The position numbers and the translations under genes were made by a program. A DNA stretch of 38,016 bases from Egerieenecus sp048201975 (lineage in GTDB: Bacteria > Bacillota > Clostridia > Christensenellales > Aristaeellaceae), in contig DBFBGQ010000072.1 of the NCBI GenBank assembly GCA_048201975.1, forward strand, positions 1-38,016. The letters are read 5' to 3'. Positions within the stretch are counted from its first letter, which is position 1. Every line of letters begins with the position of its first letter. The notes under the pieces were generated by a model. That model made no database searches. It was not told the DNA's origin and worked only from the letters and a program-made list of their open reading frames with translations. Of the stretch, positions 15,363 to 24,694 are shown piece after piece.

Positions 15363-17366
15363 ATGGAGCTAAAGGACCTGAAGGGTCTGGGGCCAGCACG
15401 TTTGGCAGCCTTGCGCGCAATGAGGATTTTCTCATTGCGCGATCTTTTATACACGCTGCCCGTCTCCTACCGGGATGGGACGAAATGGGAGGCCTGCGCG
15501 CTGGCGTCTGGGGAGACGGCGGTGAAGGGCCTGCTGCGGGCGGCCCCGCGGCTCAGCCGCTTTCACGGCCTGACCAAGGTCACCGCCAGCCTGCAGGACG
15601 CCAGCGGCGTGCTGCCCCTGACCTGGTACAACCAACCCTGGGTGTGCCAGCAGTATCAGGCCGGGGAAGAACTGCTGCTGTGGGGACGGATTGCGGTGAA
15701 GAATGGCCGGCGGGCGATGATGAATCCCCAACGCCTGACCGAGGCGCAGATCCTGCCCGTGTACCGCGCCATTCCCGGCCTCCCGGCCAGGACGCTGCAG
15801 CGTGTGATGGCCCTGGCCCTGGAGCAGGTGGAGGACTGCTGCCCGGAAACGCTGCCCCAGGGCCTGCGGCTGCGCCACGGGCTGTGCGAGCTGAATTTCG
15901 CCATCCGCCAGGCGCATTTTCCCACCTGCATGGAGAATTTGCGCATGGCCCGGCGGCGCCTTTCCTTTGAGCGGATGCTGCTGTATCAGGCGGGCATCGG
16001 ACTGATGCGCCAGCGAGGGGAGCGAGGGTTTCCGCTGCCCCTGGAGGAGGCGGCGGCGGCGCGCTACTGGCGGACGCTGCCTTTCCCGCCCACGGATGCC
16101 CAGCGCCGGGTGCTGGAGGAGATTTTTGCCGACATGCGCCGGGAGCGCCCCATGAGCCGCCTGGTGCAGGGGGATGTGGGCTGCGGCAAAACGGCGCTGG
16201 CCTTCGGCGCGCTGTGGGGTGCGGCCAACTGCGGCTTCCAGGGCGCGCTGATGGCGCCCACGGAGATCCTGGCCCGGCAGCACTGGGAAAGCGCCCGAAA
16301 GGCGCTGGAACCCCTGGGCATCCGCTGTGGGCTGCTGCTGGGGGGCATGCGCGCAGCGCAGCGGCGGGAGGCGTTGGCAAGCATTGCCGACGGGACCTGG
16401 CAGGTGGTGATCGGCACGCATGCGCTGCTTAGCGCGGGGGTCAAGTACAACCGTCTGGGCCTGGTGGTCACCGATGAGCAGCACCGCTTTGGGGTGCGGC
16501 AGCGCAGTCTTCTGCAGCAAAAGGGCGAGGACGGCGGCGCTTCGCCTCATGTGCTGGTGATGTCTGCCACGCCCATTCCCCGGACGTTGGCGCTGATTCT
16601 ATACGGGGACCTGGATATCTCCGTGGTGGATGAACTGCCGCCGGGCCGAACCCCGGTGGCTACCCGCATTGTACCAGAGGAAAAGCGCGAGGCGATGTAC
16701 GGCTTCCTCCGCCGGGAGGTGGCCGCGGGCCGGCAGGCATATATCGTGTGCCCCCTGGTGGAGGACAGCGAAGCGCTGGAGGAGGTTAAATCCGCCACGG
16801 CGCAGTATCAGGCGCTGACGGCTGGTCCGTTGGCCGGGCTGCGGGTGGGACTGACCTACGGCAGGCAACCCGGGGAGGAGAAGGAACGGACACTGGCGGC
16901 GTTTGCCCGGGGAGAGCTGGATGTGCTGGTTTCCACCACGGTGATTGAGGTGGGAGTCAACGTGCCCAACGCTACGCTGATGCTCATCGAGAACGCCGAC
17001 CGCTACGGCCTGAGTCAGCTGCACCAGCTGCGGGGCCGGGTGGGACGGGGAAGCGCGGCCAGCTGGTGCTTCCTGATGGCGGAGCCCAACGAGCGCCTCC
17101 GTACCCTGACCCAGACCAACGACGGCTTCCTGGTGGCGCAGAAGGATCTGGAGCTGCGGGGGCCGGGCGACCTTTTTGGCACCCGGCAGCATGGGGAGGC
17201 CCTGGCCGGGTTTCTGCTGGACGGAGATGTCCGGCTGTTGGAGGAGACATCCCGCTGCCTCAAGGACCTGCGGGAGGATCCTGCCCTGGCGCAGGAGCGG
17301 GAGCAGGTGGAAGCGGAGGCCGCGGACTTTTTCCGGGATCGCATCCGGGACGTGGCCCTGAATTGA
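15363..17366 (+). CDS. recG: ATP-dependent DNA helicase RecG
   Basis: 667 residues, slightly shorter than typical RecG (about 680-690). The N-terminal wedge/OB region (about 1-190) includes the LKGLGPARLAALRAMRI opening. Motor domains carry Walker A GDVGCGKTALA (about 270), the DEQH box DEQHRFGVRQR (about 370), SATPIPRTLAL (about 400) and the C-terminal QLRGRVGRG and DLELRGPGDLFGTRQ blocks. It remodels stalled forks and Holliday junctions. The start lies 4 bp after fakA, so coupled. A 10-bp perfect hairpin lies inside codons about 18-26. Confidence 0.97.
   Translation: MELKDLKGLGPARLAALRAMRIFSLRDLLYTLPVSYRDGTKWEACALASGETAVKGLLRAAPRLSRFHGLTKVTASLQDASGVLPLTWYNQPWVCQQYQAGEELLLWGRIAVKNGRRAMMNPQRLTEAQILPVYRAIPGLPARTLQRVMALALEQVEDCCPETLPQGLRLRHGLCELNFAIRQAHFPTCMENLRMARRRLSFERMLLYQAGIGLMRQRGERGFPLPLEEAAAARYWRTLPFPPTDAQRRVLEEIFADMRRERPMSRLVQGDVGCGKTALAFGALWGAANCGFQGALMAPTEILARQHWESARKALEPLGIRCGLLLGGMRAAQRREALASIADGTWQVVIGTHALLSAGVKYNRLGLVVTDEQHRFGVRQRSLLQQKGEDGGASPHVLVMSATPIPRTLALILYGDLDISVVDELPPGRTPVATRIVPEEKREAMYGFLRREVAAGRQAYIVCPLVEDSEALEEVKSATAQYQALTAGPLAGLRVGLTYGRQPGEEKERTLAAFARGELDVLVSTTVIEVGVNVPNATLMLIENADRYGLSQLHQLRGRVGRGSAASWCFLMAEPNERLRTLTQTNDGFLVAQKDLELRGPGDLFGTRQHGEALAGFLLDGDVRLLEETSRCLKDLREDPALAQEREQVEAEAADFFRDRIRDVALN
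15415..15440 (+). repeat. Perfect 10-bp hairpin inside the start of recG
   Basis: Arms GCGCAATGAG (15415-15424) and CTCATTGCGC (15431-15440) enclose a 6-base loop, followed by GATCTTTT. It lies wholly within recG codons. The residues there (LRAMRIFSLRDLL) are normal for RecG, so the hairpin is in addition to coding. Confidence 0.6.
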
Positions 17367-17396
17367 TGGAGAACGAGGAAGGACGAGAGCAAAGCT

Positions 17397-19130
17397 ATGA
17401 AACGATTGGCCAGGTTTTTGAGAAAATACCGCTTTCAGGTGATCGCGGGGCCGGTTTTCAAGCTCATTGAGGCGATTTTCGAGCTGATCGTTCCGCTGGT
17501 CATGGCCGATATGATTGACGTGGGCGTGGCGCAGGGGGACGTGGGCTATATCTGGCAGCGGGGCGGCGTGCCGCAGCTGCTGGGCGTGGTGGGCCTGGCC
17601 TCCTCCCTCACCTGCCAGACGTTGGCCAGCCGCGCCTCCCAGGGCGTGGGCACGGACCTGCGCAGGGAGCTGTTTCACCACATCAATACCCTGTCCTACC
17701 GGGAGCTGGACCATTTCGGCACGCCCAGCCTGATCACCCGCATGACCGGCGACATCAATCAGATGCAGACCGCCGTGGCCATGCTGATTCGCCTGGTGGT
17801 GCGGGCGCCGTTCCTGGTGATCGGCGCGGTGGTGATGGCCATGCGCATTGATTTGCAGCTGTCCCTGGTGTTCCTGGTCATTGTGCCGCTGCTGTCCTTG
17901 GCGCTGTATGTGGTCATGAGCCGTTCGGTGCCTTTCTATAAGCTGATCCAGCGCAAGCTGGACCGCGTGTCCCTGATTACCCGGGAGAACCTTTCCGGCG
18001 CGCGGGTGGTGCGCGCCTTCCGCAAGCAGGCGGAGGAGGAGAAACGCTTTGAGGGCGCGTGCGTCGATCTGGCGGAGAACGCCATCCATATTGGCAAGCT
18101 CTCCGCGGTGCTTTCGCCCTTCTCCTTTGTGGTGATGAATATCGGCATGATTGCCATCCTGTGGTTCGGCGGTGTGCGGGTGAACATTGGCAGCCTGACC
18201 CAGGGCGAAGTGGTGGCGTTCATCAACTACATGACCCAGATCCTCATCGCGCTGGTGGTGGTTGCCAACCTGGTGGTGATCTTCACCAAGGCGGCGGCTT
18301 CCGCAGCACGAATCAACGAGGTGTTCGATACCAAGCCCAGCATTGTGGAGCAGACCCGGGAGCCGGCCCGGCCCGTGGCCGGCGCGGCCAAGGTGAGCTT
18401 CCGCGGGGTGAACTTCCGCTACTATGAGGGGGCGGCCCTGGCGTTGAAGGACGTGAGCATGGACATCCCCGCGGGGAGCCTGATTGGCGTCATCGGCGGT
18501 ACGGGCAGCGGCAAGTCCACCCTGGTGAGCATGATTCCCCGGCTCTATGACGTGAGCGGCGGGGAAGTGATGCTGGACGGCGTGGACGTGCGGCAGTATC
18601 CCCTGGGACAGCTGCATGCCAAGGTGGGCATGGTGCCCCAGGGCAACCTGCTCTTTTCCGGCACCATTCGGGAGAACCTGCGCTGGCGCAAGCCCGACGC
18701 TACCGATGCCGAGCTGTGGGCAGCGCTGAAGGACGCCCAGGCGGAGGCCTTTGTATCCGCGCTGCCCGACGGGCTGGACAGCCGGGTGGAGCAGGGGGGC
18801 AAGAATTTCTCCGGCGGCCAGCAGCAGCGCCTGACCATCGCCCGCGCGCTGGTGGGGGACCCGGAGATCCTTATTCTGGATGACTGCTCCAGCGCCCTGG
18901 ACTACGCCACGGACGCCGCCCTGCGCAAGTCCCTGCGCCGGCGGTCCCAGCGGGCCACGGTGTTTATGGTCAGCCAGCGGGTGAGCACCGTTCGCGGCTG
19001 CGACCGCATCCTGGTGATGGAGGACGGCGAAGTGGTGGGCAGCGGTACGCATGCCCAGCTGCTGGCGAGCTGTCCCACCTATCAGGAGATTTGCATGTCC
19101 CAGATGAACGCGGAGGAGGCGGGCGCATGA
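17397..19130 (+). CDS. ABC exporter half-transporter with degenerate catalytic site (subunit 1)
   Basis: 577 residues: an N-terminal six-helix exporter domain (about 10-320) fused to an ABC ATPase (about 340-577). Walker A is GGTGSGKST (about 370) and the signature is canonical FSGGQQQR (about 470). Walker B reads ILDDCSSALD: Asp496 stands where the catalytic Glu is normally found. That is the hallmark of the non-catalytic half of heterodimeric type IV exporters (BmrC/D, TM287/288 type). The partner is the next gene, overlapping by ATGA. Substrate unknown; drugs, lipids or peptides are all possible. It starts 30 bp after recG and may share its transcript. Confidence 0.92.
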   Translation: MKRLARFLRKYRFQVIAGPVFKLIEAIFELIVPLVMADMIDVGVAQGDVGYIWQRGGVPQLLGVVGLASSLTCQTLASRASQGVGTDLRRELFHHINTLSYRELDHFGTPSLITRMTGDINQMQTAVAMLIRLVVRAPFLVIGAVVMAMRIDLQLSLVFLVIVPLLSLALYVVMSRSVPFYKLIQRKLDRVSLITRENLSGARVVRAFRKQAEEEKRFEGACVDLAENAIHIGKLSAVLSPFSFVVMNIGMIAILWFGGVRVNIGSLTQGEVVAFINYMTQILIALVVVANLVVIFTKAAASAARINEVFDTKPSIVEQTREPARPVAGAAKVSFRGVNFRYYEGAALALKDVSMDIPAGSLIGVIGGTGSGKSTLVSMIPRLYDVSGGEVMLDGVDVRQYPLGQLHAKVGMVPQGNLLFSGTIRENLRWRKPDATDAELWAALKDAQAEAFVSALPDGLDSRVEQGGKNFSGGQQQRLTIARALVGDPEILILDDCSSALDYATDAALRKSLRRRSQRATVFMVSQRVSTVRGCDRILVMEDGEVVGSGTHAQLLASCPTYQEICMSQMNAEEAGA

Positions 19131-20878
19131 GCACCAAGGAAGTCGTCAAGCGTCTTATGCATTATGTGAAGCCTTATGCGGGGCTGCTGCTGGGCGCGTT
19201 GGCCTGCGCGGTGGTCTATGTGGTGATGTCCCTGCTCAGTCCGGTGCTCATCGGCGAAGCGGTGGACGGCATCATCGGTCCGGGGCAGGTGGATTTTGCC
19301 GCCATTGGACGGATTGCCCTGTACCTGGTGTTTGTGCTGGCGGCGGGGGGACTGTTCCAGTGGCTGATGACACTGTGCACCAATAAGGTCTGTTACCGCA
19401 CGGTGAAGGATCTGCGCACGGAGGTCTTTTCCCGGATGATTCACGTGCCGCTGAAGTTTATCGACCAGAACGCCCACGGCAACATCATCAACCGCATCGT
19501 CAACGACGTGGATGCCGTCAGCGACGGCCTGCTCCAGGGTTTCACCCAGCTGTTCACCGGCGTGATCACCATCCTGGGGACGCTGGCGTTCATGATCTCC
19601 ATCAACCCCTGGATTGCGCTGGTGGTGGTGGCTCTGACGCCGGTGAGCCTGGTCATCGCCACGCTGATCGCCCGAGGCACCCATACCACCTTTCTCAAGC
19701 AGAGCCGGATCCAAGGGGAACTGGGGGGCCATGTGGAGGAAATGCTCAGCGGGCAGAAGCTGGTGAAGCTGTTCGGTCACGAGCAGGCCAGCGAGGAGAA
19801 GCTGGAGGAAATCAACCAGCGGCTATACGTGTGGGGCTATAAGGCGCAGATCTATCCCGCCTTTACCAATCCCTTGACCCGCTTCGTCAACGGCCTGGTC
19901 TACGCGGCGGTGGGCGTGGCGGGGGCGCTGGCGGCGGTGCGCGGGGTGCTGACCATTGGCCAGCTCTCCTGCTTCCTCAGCTATGCCAACCAATACACCA
20001 AGCCTTTCAATGAAGTGACCGGCATCATGGCGCAGCTGCAAACCGCCATGGCGGCGGCGCGGCGGCTCATGGCGCTTATCGACGAGCCTGTGGAGGAGGA
20101 GCCGCAGAGCCTGCGGCATCTTCCCCAGGGAAAGACGCCCATTGCCTTCCGGGATGTGAGCTTCTACTACCTGCCGGAGCGCCCCCTGATCGAGCATTTT
20201 GACCTGGAGGTGCAGCCCGGCCAGCGGATCGCCATTGTGGGTCCCACAGGTTGCGGCAAAACGACGCTGATCAACCTGCTGATGCGCTTTTACGACGTGG
20301 TGGATGGCGCCATTACCCTGGGCGGCGTGGATATCCGAACGGTGAGCCGGGATGAGCTGCGCTCCCGCTTCGGCATGGTGCTGCAGGAAACCTGGCTGAC
20401 CCAGGCCACCGTGGCCGAGAACATCGGCTATGGCAAGCCCGGCGCCACTCGGGAGGAGATCGTCGCCGCGGCAAAGGCCGCCCATGCGGATAGCTTCATC
20501 CGCCGCCTGCCCCAGGGGTATGATACGGTGATCTCCGAAAACGGGGGCAACCTTTCTCAGGGGCAGAAGCAGCTTTTGTGCATTGCCCGGGTGATGCTGA
20601 TGGATCCTCCCATGCTCATCCTGGACGAGGCCACCAGCAACATCGATACCATGACCGAGCTGCGGGTGCAAAAGGCGTTCGCCGCGATGGTGAAGGGCCG
20701 CACAAGCTTTGTGGTGGCGCATCGCCTCTCCACCATCAAGGAGTCCGACCGCATTCTGGTGATGAACCAGGGTCACGTGGTGGAGACCGGTACCCACGAA
20801 TCCCTGCTGGCTCAGAACGGATTTTATGCCAAGCTTTACCGCAGCCAGTTCGAGGCGCAGGAGCATGCCACGGCTTGA
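19127..20878 (+). CDS. ABC exporter half-transporter, catalytic subunit 2
   Basis: 583 residues with the same layout: membrane domain about 10-325 and ATPase about 345-583. Walker A is GPTGCGKTT and Walker B is ILDEATSNID with the catalytic Glu501 intact. The signature is LSQGQKQ, a non-consensus form (Gln in place of the first Gly). In the heterodimer this degenerate signature faces the degenerate Walker B of subunit 1, while the catalytic Glu here faces the canonical FSGGQ. The complementary changes confirm that the two genes form one exporter. A strong terminator follows. Confidence 0.93.
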   Translation: MSTKEVVKRLMHYVKPYAGLLLGALACAVVYVVMSLLSPVLIGEAVDGIIGPGQVDFAAIGRIALYLVFVLAAGGLFQWLMTLCTNKVCYRTVKDLRTEVFSRMIHVPLKFIDQNAHGNIINRIVNDVDAVSDGLLQGFTQLFTGVITILGTLAFMISINPWIALVVVALTPVSLVIATLIARGTHTTFLKQSRIQGELGGHVEEMLSGQKLVKLFGHEQASEEKLEEINQRLYVWGYKAQIYPAFTNPLTRFVNGLVYAAVGVAGALAAVRGVLTIGQLSCFLSYANQYTKPFNEVTGIMAQLQTAMAAARRLMALIDEPVEEEPQSLRHLPQGKTPIAFRDVSFYYLPERPLIEHFDLEVQPGQRIAIVGPTGCGKTTLINLLMRFYDVVDGAITLGGVDIRTVSRDELRSRFGMVLQETWLTQATVAENIGYGKPGATREEIVAAAKAAHADSFIRRLPQGYDTVISENGGNLSQGQKQLLCIARVMLMDPPMLILDEATSNIDTMTELRVQKAFAAMVKGRTSFVVAHRLSTIKESDRILVMNQGHVVETGTHESLLAQNGFYAKLYRSQFEAQEHATA

Positions 20879-20913
20879 GTGATCCGCCTTGCGGCATGGG
20901 TCCATGGAAAAAA

Positions 20914-20957
20914 AGCCCCCGTGGGGGAGCGGCTTGCGTCGCGCCTCCCACGGGGGC
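20914..20957. terminator. Bidirectional terminator between convergent operons
   Basis: Arms AGCCCCCGTGGG (from 20914) and CCCACGGGGGCT (to 20957) pair over at least 12 bp, with an A-tract to the left (7 A) and TTT to the right. It separates the exporter operon from the minus-strand ABC/GldG operon. Confidence 0.85.
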
Positions 20958-20979
20958 TTTGCTGTGGCGGGATGCAGTT

Positions 20980-22386
20980 TTACACCCCTTGCTTGATGGT
21001 GCGCACCAGCTTATCTACCGTATCGGCAGATACCAGCAGGGAGCGGCCCTCCATCGTGGCCACGTAGGAATCCACATTGTATTCGCTGATGACCAGCGCG
21101 GCGGTGATGCCGTTGAGATCGGTGGCCTGCACGGTGAGCACCGTGCTGCCGGGCGTTCCGGTGGTCAGGCGATCGGTGGCCGTCAGGGCGATGACGCTGT
21201 TCCACAGCTCCTCGGAGGGATCGACGGTTTCCTCCTCCTCGTCCGCATCCGCTTCGGCGTCCTCTTCGGCGGCATCCGCTTCGCCGGTGTCCGCGCTGTC
21301 GGTATCCTCCGCGTCTTCCAGGTCGGATTCCGTGGCAAGCACGGTCTCGCCCTGCGGATGGAACACGCGGCTGACGCCGTCAGCGGTGAGCACCGCTTCC
21401 TGCAGCTGATCATAGGGCACGTTTAGCAGCGTCTTGCTCCACAGGGTATCCAGCGAAGCATCCATCAGGTCGCTGACATCCTCGGAGGCTACGGTATACA
21501 CCATGCCGGAGCCGGGCAGCCGGGCGTAGAGATCCCCGCTTTCATCCTCTGCGCCCAGCAGAAGGGTCATCGCCGCTTCCTCGCCATTGTACAGCACAAG
21601 CTGCGTGGCTTCCGCGTCTCCCAGGCCGTAGGTGGACAGATCCTCTTCCCCAACGGAGGCGGCAACCAGGGTTTCCCAGCCGATGGACTGGGCGGAGGCA
21701 ATCAGATCCTCCACGTCGGCGTCGGTCAGGGGTTCGCCAGTGGCGGTATCATACCAGTGCTGCTCCGGGTTGATGTTCCGGCTGGTTTCCGACCAGGTGA
21801 CATCCAGGCTGTCGCCCAGGGCCATGCGGGTCACGGTCTCCACCTCAGGGAGCGTCTCCTTCTCGGCTAGATCCGTGAGGGTATCGGCAAAGGCGGAGTC
21901 CAGGGAGGAGGCGATGGTGTACACCACGCCATCCTGATCGGAGAGCTGGAGGTAATACCCGTCGCTGAAGGGCGTTTCATCGCCCATGATGTAGTCGGTG
22001 GAAGTTCCGTCGCTCCAGGCGGCGGTAACGGTGAAGGCGGGCTCCTCCAGGCCGTAGTCGGCGGGGGAGGTCACATCCTCCAGCTTACGGGTGGCGGTAA
22101 GGTCAATCAAGTCCTCCGCCAGGGCGTCCAGGGCGTCCTGATCCACGGGGTATGTGGCTTCATCCGCCTTGGCCCATACGCCGTCCGCCTTGACAAAGTC
22201 ATAGGTCACATCGTCCCGGACCCATTGCAGGCCGGTTAGATCGTCCAGGGTTTTGGCGTTCAGGTCAAATTCCCCGGTGGTTTCGCTTACAGTCTCCACG
22301 GCGCTTTGCTGCTGAAGCAGCCAATAGCACCCGATGCACACCAGCAGAGCGCAGAGCAACAGCAGCGTTTTTACGGAACGTTTCAA
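20980..22386 (-). CDS. DUF4340 domain-containing membrane-anchored protein
   Basis: 468 residues. An N-terminal membrane anchor (about 5-25, TLLLLCALLVCIGCYWLL) is followed by two repeated DUF4340-like modules (YDFVKADGVWAK and LEEPAFTVTA in the first, YGLGDAEATQLVLY later). An acidic low-complexity stretch (about residues 355-395, runs of Asp/Glu/Ala) interrupts the C-terminal third. DUF4340 proteins commonly accompany GldG-like ABC systems; their biochemical role is unknown. I choose the TTG at 22386: AAGGAGG lies 8 bases upstream and it overlaps the GldG-like stop by 4 bases, whereas longer frames would run deep into the upstream gene. Confidence 0.83.
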   Translation of the reverse strand: MKRSVKTLLLLCALLVCIGCYWLLQQQSAVETVSETTGEFDLNAKTLDDLTGLQWVRDDVTYDFVKADGVWAKADEATYPVDQDALDALAEDLIDLTATRKLEDVTSPADYGLEEPAFTVTAAWSDGTSTDYIMGDETPFSDGYYLQLSDQDGVVYTIASSLDSAFADTLTDLAEKETLPEVETVTRMALGDSLDVTWSETSRNINPEQHWYDTATGEPLTDADVEDLIASAQSIGWETLVAASVGEEDLSTYGLGDAEATQLVLYNGEEAAMTLLLGAEDESGDLYARLPGSGMVYTVASEDVSDLMDASLDTLWSKTLLNVPYDQLQEAVLTADGVSRVFHPQGETVLATESDLEDAEDTDSADTGEADAAEEDAEADADEEEETVDPSEELWNSVIALTATDRLTTGTPGSTVLTVQATDLNGITAALVISEYNVDSYVATMEGRSLLVSADTVDKLVRTIKQGV

Positions 22387-23831
22387 CGGCGCTTCCTCCT
22401 TATCCAAATCAGCATGCCCAGGATAATCAGCCCCACGGGAATCACGCCGATCATTACGACGCTCCACAGGGTGGACTCGCTCTGGGGTACGGTGAGCGTA
22501 GCGCTATCCAGGGACTTGGCGCGGATGGAGATGCTCTCCTCCTGCTCGCACATGTAGTTCAGGGCGTTCATGAACAGGTTGCTGTTCGCGCCGGACACGG
22601 CGCTGTCCACGTAGCTGTCCAGCAGCGTGTCGGAGGTGACCCAGAACAGCTTGCCGGTCTTTTCAGACAGGGCGGCCACGTTGAACGGTCCGTCGGTATC
22701 CCCGTCCTCCTTCTCGGTGGTGGTCATGCTCATGGCCGCCTGCTTGGCGTAAGCGCTGTCGGAGGTGGTCAGCAGCCAGGTGATGGTGGCGTCGCTGTCC
22801 TCGGTTTCCACCAGGGGCTGGGCCAGGGGCGTGAGAATGTAGTAGCCCGCGTCCGCCAGGGAGGAGGTGATGTCGTGGGAGGCGATGTCGGGCAGGATGT
22901 AGTGGGGATAACGGGTCAGGCGCATGTTCCGGTCGCCCTCAATGATGATGCCCGTTTCCGTTTCCAGCCCCATGGAAGCGCCCACCTGCTTCAGGTTGGG
23001 CATGTCGTCCTCGCCCATGTAGGAGGTGATCATCACCACGCTGCCGCCGCCTTCCAGGTAGGCGATCAGCAGATCGGCTTCATCCTGGCTCAGGTCGCTG
23101 GAGGGGGCGTTGATGATCACGGCGGCGGCGTCCTCGGGCACGCTCTCCGCGGAGATCAGGCTCAGGGAATCGCTTTCGAAGTTATCCTGGGAGAGCATTT
23201 CCGTGATGCGGCTGTCCAGGGCGGTTTCCCCGTGACCGGTGAGCGTATACACCTTGGGCAGGTCGTCGCTGCTCACATAGTGAATGGCGCTGGTTAAGGC
23301 GTTTTCACCGTTGAAGCTGGTGGTGGTGTAATAGTTGTAGGAGTAGTAATCCATGTCGTAGGAAGTGACGAAGATCTCGTCGTAGCCCACCAGGCGGAAG
23401 CGTCCGCCGCAGTCCACCAGCACGCTGTTTTCGTACAGCCGGCTGATTTCCAGCTCATAGTTATCCAGGAAGGTGGGGTGCAGGGAGGGGTCCATGACCT
23501 CCACCTGAATGTGGTCGCTGAGATCGGCGTAACGCTGCAGCAGGCGCAGGATGGTGTCGTTCTCATTGCCGGTGTTGCAGATCAGGTACAGGGTAACGTC
23601 CTTGTCCAAGGAAGCCGTGATGCGCTTGGTCTGGTCGGACAGGCTGTAAATGGATTGATCCGTCAGGTCGATCTGGGTCAGTGTGGTGGGCAGGCTACCC
23701 ACCATCAGGTTCACCAGGATGGCGATGGCAATCACGATGGCAGAGGCTGCCGCCGAGTAGCTGCCCGCCCGGAAGCGCTTGCCAAACATGGCGGCGAAGC
23801 GCTGCTTGAACGTCTTCTTGGGCTGACTCAT
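22383..23831 (-). CDS. GldG family ABC transport auxiliary protein
   Basis: 482 residues with one membrane segment near the N-terminus (about 26-47, AAASAIVIAIAILVNLMVG) and one at the C-terminus (about 455-477) followed by RRKRR. Between them is an extracytoplasmic domain of the GldG/ABC-type_uncharacterised type (LTDQSIYSLSDQTKRI, VYTLTGHGE, GGSVVMITSY). In Bacteroidetes GldG works with GldA/GldF in gliding; in Clostridia homologues occur in loci like this one with no gliding machinery, so the name gives only the fold. ATG at 23831 overlaps the permease stop by 4 bases. Confidence 0.87.
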   Translation of the reverse strand: MSQPKKTFKQRFAAMFGKRFRAGSYSAAASAIVIAIAILVNLMVGSLPTTLTQIDLTDQSIYSLSDQTKRITASLDKDVTLYLICNTGNENDTILRLLQRYADLSDHIQVEVMDPSLHPTFLDNYELEISRLYENSVLVDCGGRFRLVGYDEIFVTSYDMDYYSYNYYTTTSFNGENALTSAIHYVSSDDLPKVYTLTGHGETALDSRITEMLSQDNFESDSLSLISAESVPEDAAAVIINAPSSDLSQDEADLLIAYLEGGGSVVMITSYMGEDDMPNLKQVGASMGLETETGIIIEGDRNMRLTRYPHYILPDIASHDITSSLADAGYYILTPLAQPLVETEDSDATITWLLTTSDSAYAKQAAMSMTTTEKEDGDTDGPFNVAALSEKTGKLFWVTSDTLLDSYVDSAVSGANSNLFMNALNYMCEQEESISIRAKSLDSATLTVPQSESTLWSVVMIGVIPVGLIILGMLIWIRRKRR

Positions 23832-24694
23832 TCGCTCCACCTCCGCTTCTCCATGGATTGCACCGTCAAGAACAGGCATACGCCGGTGATGGAGAGGTAG
23901 TAGACCACGCAGTTCAGGTCAAACACGCCCTCCACAAAGGTTTCAAAGCGGTCAAAGACGCTCAGCGCTTCCATGATCTGCGCAAAGAGCCCGGAGAAGG
24001 CGGAGCTGTCGGCCTGATACCACAGATACAGCCCGCCGATCATGACCGCGCCCACCAGCACCGAGACGAAGGAATTCTTCGTCAGCAGGTACAGGATCAC
24101 GGCCAGCACCACGGCCGTCACCATCAGCGCGGAAAGGGAAGAGGAGCTGTCCGTGGGCAGGAAGCTGGCCAGGGAGCTCATGAAGTAGAGCAGCAGCATG
24201 GTCACCAGCGTTACTACCGCCGCGGAGACCTGACTCTCCGTAGCCGAGGAGATGAACAGTCCGATGGAAAGCAGGCAGCCGCCCATCAGGAAGAAACCGA
24301 TGATGGCGCCATAGGCCGTGGCATAGTTGATGGTGCCGAACTGGGAGAGAACCAGCGGATACAGGCACAGAATCAGCGTGGGCACCGCCAGCACGGTGAG
24401 CATGGCCAGGTACTTGCCCATGACCACGCTGCTTAAGCGAATGGGCAGGGAGTAGAGCAGCTGGTCGGTCTTTTGCCGCTTTTCTTCCGCCAGCGCCCGC
24501 ATGGAGATGATGGGCACGGCGATCAGGTAGATGAAGCTGATGCCGCTGAGCACATATTCAAAGTTGGCATAGTAGCCGCTCAGGTTATAGGCCATGCAGT
24601 AGATGCCCGCAAAGACCAGCAGAAACGCCGCCAGCAGGTAACCCAGCACGCCCTTGAAATAAGAACCGACTTCACGCCGGAAAACAGCCGTCAT
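23828..24694 (-). CDS. ABC-2 type permease (GldF-like)
   Basis: 288 residues with six predicted hydrophobic segments, starting with FRREVGSYFKGVLGYLLAAFL and including the conserved ISMRALAEEKRQKTDQLLYSLP loop typical of ABC-2 permeases in GldF-type systems. It forms the membrane channel for the ATPase encoded immediately upstream. Start and stop both overlap neighbouring genes by four bases, so the whole set is translated as a unit. Substrate unknown. Confidence 0.9.
   Translation of the reverse strand: MTAVFRREVGSYFKGVLGYLLAAFLLVFAGIYCMAYNLSGYYANFEYVLSGISFIYLIAVPIISMRALAEEKRQKTDQLLYSLPIRLSSVVMGKYLAMLTVLAVPTLILCLYPLVLSQFGTINYATAYGAIIGFFLMGGCLLSIGLFISSATESQVSAAVVTLVTMLLLYFMSSLASFLPTDSSSSLSALMVTAVVLAVILYLLTKNSFVSVLVGAVMIGGLYLWYQADSSAFSGLFAQIMEALSVFDRFETFVEGVFDLNCVVYYLSITGVCLFLTVQSMEKRRWSE

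Noticed and set aside
13082..15454. 790-codon open frame on the minus strand
   Set aside because: Antisense to Asp23 and fakA; His-rich, no domain, and it would run into the T-box promoter region.
16599..19052. 817-codon open frame on the minus strand
   Set aside because: Shadow of recG and the first ABC exporter gene, both of which have full motif sets.
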